NCBI RefSeq assembly: GCF_000016985.1
Contig: NC_009633.1
Location: 1,550,001 to 1,614,000 of the forward strand
Length of the DNA stretch: 64,000 nucleotides
Direction: 5' to 3'
Source: Alkaliphilus metalliredigens QYMF
GTDB lineage: Bacteria > Bacillota > Clostridia > Peptostreptococcales > Natronincolaceae
A program made the position numbers and the translations under genes. Every line of letters begins with the position of its first letter. Position 1 is the first letter of the stretch. Positions 1 to 8,430 of this stretch are shown piece after piece. The notes under the pieces are model-generated. The model saw nothing but the letters and a program-made list of their open reading frames with translations, had not been told where the DNA came from and did no database searches.

Positions 1-818
1 TAGCCTTCTTATTAATGCTTTTTAGAAACAGAAGCATTAAAACCATCAGAAATTGGATTGTGGCATTGCTTATATTATCCACATTGATATTTAGTGGTTT
101 CGCATTTTTAAATGATTATATTTCAACAATAGTCAGTAATGAAGTCATGATGGATCAATACAACAATATATATATCCAAATGGAACAATCCGTTGAAATC
201 TATAGTAATGGCTCCTTTGTAGAAATCGTAGCCTATAGAATGAAAAATGAATTTCCTGTAGTGGCGTCACAATTGGTATTTTTGATTCCTAAGATACTTG
301 GGATGTTTCTCATTGGACTCTATGTAGGAAAGAGAAGAATATTCAATAATGTAGAAAACAACGTAGATTTTATTAGAAAAGTATGGAGATGGGGTGGTGC
401 AATAGGAATTTTAACGACATTAGGATATGTGCTCATTCAGTTTAATTTGATGCAGCCAGATTCCCTGTTCTATAATAGTTCTATTGCATTATTCAAGGAG
501 ATATCCACAGTGTTTTTGTCGATGTTCTATGTTACAAGTCTAATCCTTCTATATCAAAAAACGCCTTTTAAAAGATTTCTTTATCCTCTAAGCTATATGG
601 GGCGAATGGCACTAACCAATTATTTAGTACAATGTATCCTATGTTCATTTATTTTTTATGGGTATGGGTTAGGACTTTTAAATAAGGCAAGTATTGCAAC
701 GGGAATACTATTAACGATATTGATCTACACTGCTCAAGTGTTTTTTAGTATGTTTTGGTTAAAAAAGTATCATTATGGACCAGTAGAGTGGTTGTGGCGG
801 CATCTTACTTATAATTAA
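1..818 (+). CDS. DUF418-family integral membrane protein, 5' end outside window
   Basis: The reading frame is open to the left edge of the window, so the ATG at position 15 is probably internal and the true start lies upstream. The visible part has about six hydrophobic segments, and its C-terminal half (PLSYMGRMALTNYLVQ, then a GPVEWLWR-type ending) is typical of the DUF418/YeiB family of membrane proteins. Members are usually 350-420 residues, so roughly the last two thirds is present. The substrate is not known for the family; a transport or acyl-transfer role has been suggested for relatives. A strong intrinsic terminator follows the stop codon. Family assignment is from recognised motifs and is fairly secure; function is unknown. 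Confidence 0.8.
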   Translation, partial: AFLLMLFRNRSIKTIRNWIVALLILSTLIFSGFAFLNDYISTIVSNEVMMDQYNNIYIQMEQSVEIYSNGSFVEIVAYRMKNEFPVVASQLVFLIPKILGMFLIGLYVGKRRIFNNVENNVDFIRKVWRWGGAIGILTTLGYVLIQFNLMQPDSLFYNSSIALFKEISTVFLSMFYVTSLILLYQKTPFKRFLYPLSYMGRMALTNYLVQCILCSFIFYGYGLGLLNKASIATGILLTILIYTAQVFFSMFWLKKYHYGPVEWLWRHLTYN

Positions 819-829
819 TATTAACAAAA

Positions 830-870
830 AAATCTTTCCTACGTGAATCGTAGGAGGGGTTTCTTTTTAT
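830..870 (+). terminator. Intrinsic terminator after DUF418 gene
   Basis: A 14-bp stem (830-843 with 849-862, several G-U pairs) around a five-base loop is followed by a T-rich tract. It lies 12 bases past the stop codon of the preceding gene. Confidence 0.85.
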
Positions 871-987
871 TAATGATGTTTACGTTTTAGAAAGTGAAAT
901 ATATGAGCTAATAGAAGCTTGAAAATTGAACTGTTCCGATGCACTCTAAAACATTGACTAAAAAAACTGGAAAAATACTGTTAAAAA

Positions 988-996
988 TGGTATAAT
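988..996 (+). promoter_or_regulatory. Extended -10 promoter for YcdB/SLH gene
   Basis: TGGTATAAT is a perfect extended -10 element about 120 bases upstream of the next start codon. The -35 region is poor, as is common with extended -10 promoters. Confidence 0.55.
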
Positions 997-1115
997 CTAG
1001 AAGGTGTTTCGTGGATTCATGTGTATGGGGTAAAGAGAAGAATCTATTTGACATGAAATCTAGATATAAATATACTGTAGCAGATTATCAAATTGTAGAA
1101 AGGATGGTTATTTAA

Positions 1116-3455
1116 ATGAAGTTCAGAAAAACGATTAGCTTTATTATGGTGGGAGGATTACTTTTTTCAGGTGGGACGGTTGCTTTTGGACAAGGAACTA
1201 ATGCTTCTATAACTATGTCTGTGGAGCGTGCAGTTAGCCATCCAGGCGCAGAAAACACTACCACTGACAGTAATCTGTCGGAATCACAAGCGTTAGAATT
1301 GGCAAAGGAATATATGGAAAGTTTTTATGGTGAAAACATGGAGAAAGAGGAATTTGATACGCAAGCTAGTTACAGAGAAAATTGGCAAAACCCTGAAGAG
1401 TATACATGGGAGATCGCATTCAGTCGACATAGTAGAGATAGTTATTTTCATGCCAATGTTACAATTAGAGATATAGATGAAAAGTTGATGAGTATTAGAA
1501 AACACAGTGATTACAGAGGTGAAGCGGTCCAGATTGCAAAATATACAAAAGAAGAGGCGGAAAAAATAGCTTACAATTTTATTAAGGACTTTAAACCAGA
1601 TAGTATGGAGCAACTTATAGTAGGCACCAGCCCTCATATGAGATACTATGATCATGTAAATAGTAGTGGACTAAATCCTAGAGAGTATCATATTTTCTAT
1701 ACAAGACAAGAAAATGATATTCCTGTAGTGGGAGATGGCATACAAATAGGTGTAAATAATGCTACGGGAGAAGTAACTTCTTATAGTTACAACTGGAATG
1801 AAAAAGAGCTTCCAGCAGCTGATGCAACTATTTCTGCTGAAGAAGCTAGAGGTATGTTTAAAGAGAAACTTGATTTTCAACTTAATTACATATCTGTAAG
1901 AGATAGAAGCGAACCTTATGGTGAAGAGATAGAAAAAGTAAGATTAACTTATTCTCCAAGCTTTAACGGTGGAAGCTTGATTGATGCCACTACAGGGCAG
2001 ATGATTGACCCTGTTGTTACAACTAAAGACAAAAGTAAAACTGTAGATATATCTGAAAAGCAAAGAAAACAATTTGGAAAATTAACCTCAAAAACGGAAC
2101 AGCGCACTTCAGAAATGACTAGAGAGGAAGCTGTAAGCTTAGCAAACCAAATATTTGAAGAGATTTATGATGGACAGGAAATCAACATTGAAAGAACCAG
2201 CTATAACTCTTCAATGAACTATGGGCAAGGTGGAAATAGAAAAACATGGGATATTCAGTTTGGAGTAAAGGATCAATATCGTCTAAGTGGAAATGTTGCT
2301 ATTGATGCCTTAACGGGAGAAGTAATGAGATTAAATCTTCATAGCTGGGGAATTCGAGAGAGGGCAATGGAATCGGGGGAGGAGTTTACCCCTGAGGTGG
2401 AATGGGAAGATGCATATGATATTGCTATAGAAGTAGTAAAGACACTTTTTCCAGAAAAGCTAAAAGACCTTGACTATGAGCAGACCTATCATGAACAAAT
2501 ACATTACTATAATGACATGAAAATAATTAATCCAGAATATAGTTTTAATTTTGAACGAGTAGAAAATCACATTCCATATAGAGATAATTCCATAAATGTA
2601 TCAATAGATAGCTCTACAGGCATGCTACAACGTGTTTTCTATAGATGGAATGATGTGCAACTTCCAGAAACACAGAAGATTTTAGATAAACAAGACCTTA
2701 TGGATGTATACATGCAACAATCAAAGGCAGAACTAAGCTATTCAACGATACGTGATAGAGAAGCAAATGGCCAAGATATAAAACTAGTTTATGTAAATAG
2801 CCCTAACAATTCAGTGATTCATCAAAATATTGATGCACATACGGGTATGTTGTTAGATTGGAACGGGCAAGAAGTTGACAAAGAAGATGGAGAAATTCAA
2901 GATATTACAAAAAAAATCCAAGGACATTGGGCCGAGAAGGAACTGAAAATCATGGTTGCTAATGGTGTAATAGATTTAGAAAAGTTTGACGTAGGCGACA
3001 AAATGACAAAAAACGAAATTATAAAAATGATGGTAAAAGCTGTGGGGTACGAGATGTATGGTGGTCAGAATTTAGAAGAACTAAAGTTCATAGATGTGGA
3101 CAGCAAGGATGACTATTATAACTATTTACAGGCTGCAACAATGTATCAGTTTATAGAAAATGAACAAAAGATTTTTGATGGATATAATACTGTATCAAGA
3201 GAGAATTTAGCGGAAATGTTAATTAAAATGACAACATTAGAAAAGGCTGCTACAATTGAGGGGATTTATACCCTCCCTGTAGAGGATATTGAAGCGATAG
3301 ACAAAGAAAAAATTGGTCATATAGCCATACTACATGGGTTAGAAATTATGAAGTCAGAAGGAGAACGTTATAATCCCCAAGAGGCTGTGACACTAGAAGA
3401 AGCCGCGGTGTCAATCTACCGTGCTTTTGAAATATTTGGAAGACAGATGAATTAA
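1116..3455 (+). CDS. Secreted YcdB/YcdC-repeat protein with C-terminal SLH domains
   Basis: A 779-residue exported protein. Residues 1-25 form a signal peptide (positive MKFRK, hydrophobic core, AFG-type cleavage region). Two long repeats, roughly residues 45-290 and 330-590, resemble the YcdB/YcdC (PepSY-like) domain; each contains the recurring pattern WDIQF/WEIAF, an IDxxTGxxxxxxxH strand and a YxxNR-like segment. From about residue 600 three degenerate SLH units follow (GHWAEKELKIMVANGVI, a YNYLQAATMYQFI unit and a HIAILHGLEIM unit), which would bind secondary cell-wall polymer. The protein is thus surface-attached, possibly a peptidase inhibitor or chaperone-like PepSY protein; the exact role is unknown. 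AGGATGG at 1101-1107 is the ribosome binding site. It is transcribed alone and is followed by a terminator. Confidence 0.85.
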   Translation: MKFRKTISFIMVGGLLFSGGTVAFGQGTNASITMSVERAVSHPGAENTTTDSNLSESQALELAKEYMESFYGENMEKEEFDTQASYRENWQNPEEYTWEIAFSRHSRDSYFHANVTIRDIDEKLMSIRKHSDYRGEAVQIAKYTKEEAEKIAYNFIKDFKPDSMEQLIVGTSPHMRYYDHVNSSGLNPREYHIFYTRQENDIPVVGDGIQIGVNNATGEVTSYSYNWNEKELPAADATISAEEARGMFKEKLDFQLNYISVRDRSEPYGEEIEKVRLTYSPSFNGGSLIDATTGQMIDPVVTTKDKSKTVDISEKQRKQFGKLTSKTEQRTSEMTREEAVSLANQIFEEIYDGQEINIERTSYNSSMNYGQGGNRKTWDIQFGVKDQYRLSGNVAIDALTGEVMRLNLHSWGIRERAMESGEEFTPEVEWEDAYDIAIEVVKTLFPEKLKDLDYEQTYHEQIHYYNDMKIINPEYSFNFERVENHIPYRDNSINVSIDSSTGMLQRVFYRWNDVQLPETQKILDKQDLMDVYMQQSKAELSYSTIRDREANGQDIKLVYVNSPNNSVIHQNIDAHTGMLLDWNGQEVDKEDGEIQDITKKIQGHWAEKELKIMVANGVIDLEKFDVGDKMTKNEIIKMMVKAVGYEMYGGQNLEELKFIDVDSKDDYYNYLQAATMYQFIENEQKIFDGYNTVSRENLAEMLIKMTTLEKAATIEGIYTLPVEDIEAIDKEKIGHIAILHGLEIMKSEGERYNPQEAVTLEEAAVSIYRAFEIFGRQMN

Positions 3456-3461
3456 AATAAT

Positions 3462-3505
3462 AAAAGCAGTAGCATGATTTAATAAGTGGCCACTGCTTTT
3501 TATTC
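3462..3505 (+). terminator. Intrinsic terminator after YcdB/SLH gene
   Basis: AAAAGCAGT (3462-3470) pairs with ACTGCTTTT (3492-3500), followed by further T residues, immediately after the stop codon. Confidence 0.75.
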
Positions 3506-3852
3506 ATGAAAAAGCTATCACTCCATTCTTCATTGCAATCACTCTGTTGAAATGTTATCTTATTCATAAGGTAATACCGCCTTTCGTAGAGTTTTGTTGA
3601 GAGAATACTACTTCGATAAGCATAAGGTGTTACCTTTAGTTGATTTTGGGATATTATACCATGGGTAAGTTATCCAAATAAAAAACAAATCATTGTACAA
3701 AAGTTACGTAATTAACTATGATAAGAAATATTGATGGATATAGAGATAGTAATGACTAAAGCGTCTTTCATTAGACGACATTTTATTATTTTTTTAGAAA
3801 TATAGTCTTTGAAGGTTCAAGTTATCGTTGATCACTAATGGAAGCATCACTA
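3506..3852. other. Intergenic stretch with no recognisable gene
   Basis: I see no reading frame with a ribosome binding site on either strand. A short hairpin (CGTCT/AGACG, 3762-3777) followed by a T-rich tract is the only local structure. The stretch precedes decayed coding sequence on the reverse strand and is probably gene debris. Confidence 0.4.
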
Positions 3853-4278
3853 TTATTTGATGAAAGCTCTGCTAATGGCTCCATCAACAACAGATCCTCT
3901 TGTATTATAAACTACATTGCTAATAACATTTCCCTCAGTATTAGGATTGAAATAAGCGGGTTGACGTAGGGAAAAGAAAATTTTATTTCTTACTAAAAGA
4001 TTGACCATATTATTAGATTGAGTTACAAAACCACGATTTACAGTTCAGCCCGTGGATGGCCCTTCTTGCTCCTGCCCAAAGATAAGGTTGTTGATAATAC
4101 TGTGGTCTGCACCTCCTAGTTGGATAAATTCAACGGCATAGGGTCCAGTAGCTCCCAAACCTCCTTCAGCTTCTAAAAGAGATACGTCATCTACAAGTAT
4201 ACCAGCAGTGTTGGATTGAGGGAGTTTATTGATGGTTACAAGAGCTTGTGATGCTCCAAGGGGAGCGGGGCTAGGATA
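3853..4278 (-). pseudogene. Decayed reverse-strand gene, beta-helix or surface-protein-like
   Basis: Reading the minus strand from 4278 down to a TAA at 3853-3855 gives one coherent frame broken by a single in-frame TGA near its middle. The translated parts contain segments such as SNTAGILVDDVSLLEAEGG and NPNTEGNVISNVVYNTRG. The spacing of Gly, Asn and short hydrophobic strands suggests a repetitive beta-rich surface protein, possibly a parallel beta-helix. There is no start codon or ribosome binding site: the frame begins abruptly at 4278, exactly where a duplicated fragment of another gene starts on the plus strand. It is therefore the remains of a larger gene cut by a rearrangement. The family is not identified with confidence. 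Confidence 0.5.
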
Positions 4279-4475
4279 GCTTGATGGGAGAAGAAATCAA
4301 GGCTTTTACAATGGATGAAATGAAAGAAATAATTAACGAAATAAATACAAGTCCAACCTATGATGGAGCTTACCAAACGATGCTGGCAGGAAACAATATA
4401 AAGATGGAATTAGAGGATGAAGGGAGTATTCAATTGATTAGCTATGGTTTTGAAGACCATGTCATAATTGACTAG
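4276..4475 (+). pseudogene. Duplicated 3' fragment of the gene at 6344-7951
   Basis: Positions 4276-4469 are nearly identical to 7671-7864, which encode residues ~444-507 of the downstream secreted protein. The shared peptide begins MGEEIKAFTMDEMKEII. After the common CATGTCATA the copies diverge and this frame ends in TAG within 15 bases, so the last residues of the parent are missing. There is no ribosome binding site and the upstream edge coincides with the decayed reverse-strand gene. It is best read as a gene fragment left by recombination and not as a functional 64-residue protein. Confidence 0.75.
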
Positions 4476-4644
4476 CTTAACATCAACATTATCTGATAGT
4501 TAAGTGTTATAAAATTTCATGTGTTTGTGGTATGATTATGTTGCAGGGATTTAGAATTAAAACTAGAGGACATTTTTTCCATGTATATGGGATCATAGGC
4601 TTTATCAGTAAAGTTAAATATAATCATGACAAGGAGGAAAACAA

Positions 4645-5280
4645 ATGAAAGTTGTCGCTTTTAATGGAAGTCCAAACAAAGAGGGGAATACCTACCATGC
4701 TATAAAAATAGTAGCTGATGAACTGGAGAAAGAAGGTATAATAACCGAAATTATTCATGTTGGGAATAAGTCAATTAGGGGATGTACTGCATGTAATCAA
4801 TGTGTCAAAAACAAAAATGAAAAATGTGTTCTACCAAGTGATGAGGTGAATGAATGGATTCAAAACATGAAAGGGGCAGAGGGATTAATTTTAGGGTCTC
4901 CCGTACATTACTCAGCAATTGGAGGGACTATGAAATCATTTTTAGATAGAGCTTTTTATGTTGCAGGTGTTAATAATGGAATACTAAGACATAAGGTGGC
5001 TGCATCTGTTGTTGCTGTTAGACGCTCCGGAGGGCTTCCAACCTTCGATCAATTAAACAACTATATTAATTATTCGGAGATGTTAATACCAACGTCGAAC
5101 TATTGGAATGTTATCCATGGTGCAAAACCAGGAGAAGTGATGCAAGATGAAGAAGGAGTACAAATTATGCGAATACTAGGTAAAAACATGGCATGGCTTA
5201 TGAAGTTAGTTGAAAATGGCAAAGGATCTATTAAAGAACCCGAAAGAGAAAGAAAATCATTAACGAATTTTATTCGCTAA
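4645..5280 (+). CDS. Iron-sulfur flavoprotein / NADPH-dependent FMN reductase family
   Basis: A 211-residue flavodoxin-fold protein. The N-terminal GSPNKEGNTY is the FMN phosphate-binding loop of the FMN_red family. Residues ~47-60 carry the compact cysteine motif CxxCxxCx6C (CTACNQC then KC), which in Archaeoglobus- and Methanosarcina-type iron-sulfur flavoproteins binds a [4Fe-4S] cluster. GSPVHYSAIGGTMKSFLDR is the second flavin-contacting segment. Such proteins shuttle electrons between ferredoxin and FMN and are linked to oxidative-stress defence or quinone and metal reduction in anaerobes. AAGGAGG at 4631-4637 is an excellent ribosome binding site. The gene appears monocistronic, with two hairpin terminators about 200 bases downstream. 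Electron donor and acceptor cannot be inferred. Confidence 0.88.
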   Translation: MKVVAFNGSPNKEGNTYHAIKIVADELEKEGIITEIIHVGNKSIRGCTACNQCVKNKNEKCVLPSDEVNEWIQNMKGAEGLILGSPVHYSAIGGTMKSFLDRAFYVAGVNNGILRHKVAASVVAVRRSGGLPTFDQLNNYINYSEMLIPTSNYWNVIHGAKPGEVMQDEEGVQIMRILGKNMAWLMKLVENGKGSIKEPERERKSLTNFIR

Positions 5281-5333
5281 ATGTATGTACATACTAGGAG
5301 CTAAAGCTTTCTTTAAAAACTAAGTAGATATTT

Positions 5334-5486
5334 TCAAGATTTCTTTTGATGTTTCTCTTCAAGAGCAATTAGTTCATCCATTGTGAATCCGTGTAAGCTT
5401 GTTACTTCTAATCGTTTTCGCCCCATTTTGATATCTACTTTTAGCTTTTCAATTGAAATGTTATCTTTGAGGTATTGGAATCCCAT
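5334..5486 (-). CDS. Possible 50-residue hypothetical protein
   Basis: A complete reverse-strand frame from ATG (5484-5486) to TGA (5334-5336) encodes a charged 50-residue peptide ending MDELIALEEKHQKKS. No ribosome binding site precedes the ATG, and the start lies inside the stem of a plus-strand terminator. The clean frame and amphipathic C-terminal helix suggest a small protein or the 3' end of a decayed gene. I do not recognise it. Confidence 0.25.
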   Translation of the reverse strand: MGFQYLKDNISIEKLKVDIKMGRKRLEVTSLHGFTMDELIALEEKHQKKS

Positions 5487-5514
5487 CTAAGTGTTAGCCT
5501 AGGTGGGATTTTAT
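5479..5514 (+). terminator. Intrinsic terminator, first of two
   Basis: AATCCCATCTA (5479-5489) pairs with TAGGTGGGATT (5500-5510) through an 11-bp stem with one G-U pair, followed by TTTATAAT. Confidence 0.6.
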
Positions 5515-5515
5515 A

Positions 5516-5547
5516 ATCAGGTAGGGTAGACTCCTATCTGATTTTTC
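5516..5547 (+). terminator. Intrinsic terminator, second of two
   Basis: ATCAGGTAGG (5516-5525) pairs with CCTATCTGAT (5533-5542) and is followed by TTTT. Together with the preceding hairpin it separates the flavoprotein gene from the convergent peroxiredoxin gene. Confidence 0.6.
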
Positions 5548-5575
5548 AATGTTTTAGTTTAGTGAAACGAAGTTA

Positions 5576-6043
5576 CTACATTTGCATATTGGACAGAACT
5601 TGTATCACTTCATTTATATCCGGTAACTGTTGAGAAGGATAAACTTTTACCCATTTAATGATACCATTTTCATCGACGATAATATTTGCCCGTTCTGATA
5701 CACCTTGTGCTTCATTAAACAAACCGTACGCTTGAGCCACTTTTCCATGGGGCCAAAAGTCTGAAGGAAGACTTACGTTATTCATTAAGATTGCTGTTGC
5801 CCATGCTTTTTTACAGGGTGGCGGATCAACACTAAAACCAAGGGGAACTGTATTGAGTTTCTGAAATGTTTGCCAATTATTCTCTAATGCCCTCATCTGA
5901 TCAGTACAAACGGGTGTCCAAGCAAGAGGATGCCAGGAGAGTAATACCTTTTTTCCTTGATAGTCTGCCAAACTTAGGTTTTGGTCATTAATATCCTTTA
6001 CCATGAAATTTGGTGCATGATTACCTACCTCAATCGCTTTCAT
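5576..6043 (-). CDS. Peroxiredoxin (AhpC/TSA family)
   Basis: A 155-residue thioredoxin-fold peroxidase that would reduce H2O2 or organic peroxides in the cytoplasm. The peroxidatic site is PLAWTPVC (residues 39-46), matching the family PxxxTxxC motif with Cys46. A second cysteine, Cys77 in DPPPCKKAW, could act as the resolving residue, and the conserved Arg in GVSERANIIVDE is present. The N-terminal IEVGNHAPNF and the following loop are typical of the family. AGAGGAG lies at a good distance upstream of the start on the reverse strand. The gene is convergent with the flavoprotein gene, and both are consistent with oxidative-stress defence in an anaerobe. The reductant partner is not encoded next to it. 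Confidence 0.9.
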   Translation of the reverse strand: MKAIEVGNHAPNFMVKDINDQNLSLADYQGKKVLLSWHPLAWTPVCTDQMRALENNWQTFQKLNTVPLGFSVDPPPCKKAWATAILMNNVSLPSDFWPHGKVAQAYGLFNEAQGVSERANIIVDENGIIKWVKVYPSQQLPDINEVIQVLSNMQM

Positions 6044-6249
6044 TATTCTAATCTCCTCTCTTATATATGTAAGGATGCCCTAGATAAGTATGTTTTATGA
6101 GACCTATTCAAGTTTCAAAATTTCATTCTCGCCTCTTTTTGTAACTAAGATCGAGACACCTCGGCGGCCTTCAAATCTAGAAATTTTACTATTTGGGTTG
6201 AGTAGATGACCGGTCTTTTTTATTTTATTTTTTAGAATATGGAACAAAA

Positions 6250-6278
6250 TTGAGCTATGCTCGTCAAATAAGTATAAC
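6250..6278 (+). promoter_or_regulatory. Promoter upstream of the stalk/PrcB-like gene
   Basis: TTGAGC (6250-6255), a 17-base spacer and TATAAC (6273-6278) form a good sigma-A promoter 66 bases upstream of the start codon. Confidence 0.6.
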
Positions 6279-6343
6279 CAACTAATAAGGTTGTTGTTTG
6301 ATTAAAAAATAATGAACGTAAAATAACAAGGAGGAGTTATGAA

Positions 6344-7951
6344 ATGAATAAATCAAAATTTACAAAGACACTTGCTTTAGGTATATGTTTCACAGCACTA
6401 TCATCTAGTATCGTTTTAGCTAATGGAGGAGGAATGCAATCGTCAATCCTATCCGATAGGCTACCTGCTGATATGATTGAAGTTGATTGGAGACAGGCAA
6501 TGGATATGGGGAAATTACCAGCAGATCTACTTGATGCTCCAGTTTCAGATTTTGCCCGACAACCAAGGGAGCTCAATGAAAACATACTCCAAAAGCAAAG
6601 AGAGATCGATAAATACTTATTTAAAGATCATGTTGAGGAAATGAATAAAAAAGATTTCAAAGTGACACATACAGGACCATATGATGATTATGTTGAAATT
6701 GGGATTACCCCATACAATGAAGAAAATGCCACATATCTTTATGATATATTTGGAGAAGATGAGGTTAAAGTGGTTGAAGGTCAGCAGGCGGTTACATTAC
6801 CAATGGAAGTAGAATTAGATGCTATAGACATTGGTGCTGTTAAAATTCAAGTAAATGGTCAGTTCTTAGAATTAGATGTAGAACCTTTCATTGAAAATGA
6901 TCGTACATTACTACCTTTACGAGGCGTTATGGAGAAATTAGGAGCTAAAGTTGAATGGCATCCAGAGCGTAAAGTGATTGAAGTATCTACGGAGGATATT
7001 ACAATCGAATTAGTGATTGGCCAGGATACTGCAAAGATAATCAGACGTAATGATGACACATTAAAAGAAGAAACATTAAAACTAGAAGTACCAGCAACAA
7101 TCAAGGAAGATCGTACTTTTATTCCTGGACGTTTTGTTACTGAAACTTTAGGCGCTAAAGTGGAATGGAATGAATCTTTGCGTTTGATGATAGTTGAAAC
7201 CGATGGTGAAAGTGATATTATCGGTGTTGAACGACCAATAGATTTTGAAATAGTAGAAAACCAGGTAATCGAAGGAAATGAAGCTGTATCAAAATGGTAT
7301 CAAGATAAATTTGATACCCAGGGGATACATTCTTTAATAGATGGTGAATGGAAATATGTATTGGTATCAGCAGGAGAGAAACCAACTGGGGGATATAGCA
7401 TACAAATAGATAGCATCACTGAAGTCACACAAGGGACAGCATATATCCACGCTACCCTACAGTCTCCAAATAGGGATGATATGGTTACTCAGGCATTGAC
7501 ATATCCAAATGTCTTAGTTAGATTCCATAAAGGTGATATAGAAACAATTCAAGGAGATTTAGTAAGTTCACAAAATGATATTGGCAATATAATTGAAAAT
7601 GAAATTGGAGATTCCTTAGAAGAAATGCAGAAAGCCATTGCCATTGATTCAATCAAGGAAATGAAATTATATAGCTTGATGGGAGAAGAAATCAAGGCTT
7701 TTACAATGGATGAAATGAAAGAAATAATTAACCAATTAAATACAAGCCCAACCTACAATGGAGCATACCCAGCAATGCTGGCAGGAAATAATATAAAAAT
7801 GGCATTAGAGGATGAAGGAAGTATTCAACTGATTAGCTATGGGTTTGAGGACCATGTCATATTGATGGGAGAAGTTGCGGGTGAGTATGTATCATACTGT
7901 ATCGTGAGCCCGGAAATTGGTCGTATGCTACTAAGTGAGGTAAATAGGTAG
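6344..7951 (+). CDS. Secreted protein with copper-amine-oxidase-N-like stalk and PrcB-like domains
   Basis: A 535-residue exported protein. Residues 1-26 are a signal peptide. Residues ~165-285 contain two units of the copper amine oxidase N-terminal (stalk) domain, recognisable from NDRTLLPLRGVMEKLGAKVEW and DRTFIPGRFVTETLGAKVEW; in Clostridia this domain is a common extracellular module without oxidase activity. Residues ~310-400 (YVLVSAGEKPTGGYSI and a strand-rich continuation) resemble the PrcB C-terminal domain of protease-complex proteins. The last ~90 residues are unassigned and are duplicated as a fragment at 4276-4475. AAGGAGGAG at 6328-6336 is an ideal ribosome binding site. A role in the cell envelope is likely; no catalytic site is visible. 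Confidence 0.8.
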   Translation: MNKSKFTKTLALGICFTALSSSIVLANGGGMQSSILSDRLPADMIEVDWRQAMDMGKLPADLLDAPVSDFARQPRELNENILQKQREIDKYLFKDHVEEMNKKDFKVTHTGPYDDYVEIGITPYNEENATYLYDIFGEDEVKVVEGQQAVTLPMEVELDAIDIGAVKIQVNGQFLELDVEPFIENDRTLLPLRGVMEKLGAKVEWHPERKVIEVSTEDITIELVIGQDTAKIIRRNDDTLKEETLKLEVPATIKEDRTFIPGRFVTETLGAKVEWNESLRLMIVETDGESDIIGVERPIDFEIVENQVIEGNEAVSKWYQDKFDTQGIHSLIDGEWKYVLVSAGEKPTGGYSIQIDSITEVTQGTAYIHATLQSPNRDDMVTQALTYPNVLVRFHKGDIETIQGDLVSSQNDIGNIIENEIGDSLEEMQKAIAIDSIKEMKLYSLMGEEIKAFTMDEMKEIINQLNTSPTYNGAYPAMLAGNNIKMALEDEGSIQLISYGFEDHVILMGEVAGEYVSYCIVSPEIGRMLLSEVNR

Positions 7952-8243
7952 TTTGATGAAATTAATTTCCATATATACTCGCTTATGTTATTAGTTTCCG
8001 TGTTTTGCTAAATTTACAGGGTATAGCGTCGATTAGTAGCCACTATAATGATAATACTAAGGGGTATATTGCTCCACTACCTTTACAATGATTTCATTGT
8101 CTATCGTCAAATGATATAACCCATGATATTGGTCCAGTCGCTCTGCAAACCCCTCTTATAAATAGATTGACGCAGATGTGAGATAAAAAGTTCCACTAAA
8201 AATAGTATTATCCATATGATTTTCAATATAGCATAGTGGGTAG
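7952..8243. other. Intergenic region up to IS1182 left end
   Basis: No reading frame with translation signals is visible. The stretch ends at the GGTAG target duplication (8239-8243) of the adjoining insertion sequence. Confidence 0.4.
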
Positions 8244-8430
8244 GAAAGCTCCGAAAAACTCTAACTTATAAATAAAAATTCATAATTGTAAATAAATATT
8301 CAAATGGTGAGGGTTTAAGAAAAATAATTCCTTAAACCCTTGATATTTCAACAGAATCCCTTCGTTTCAGCTAATATATATGGTATAATTTTAGTATATA
8401 AAACGTTGAAATTTAGGAGGTTGTAGGTAT

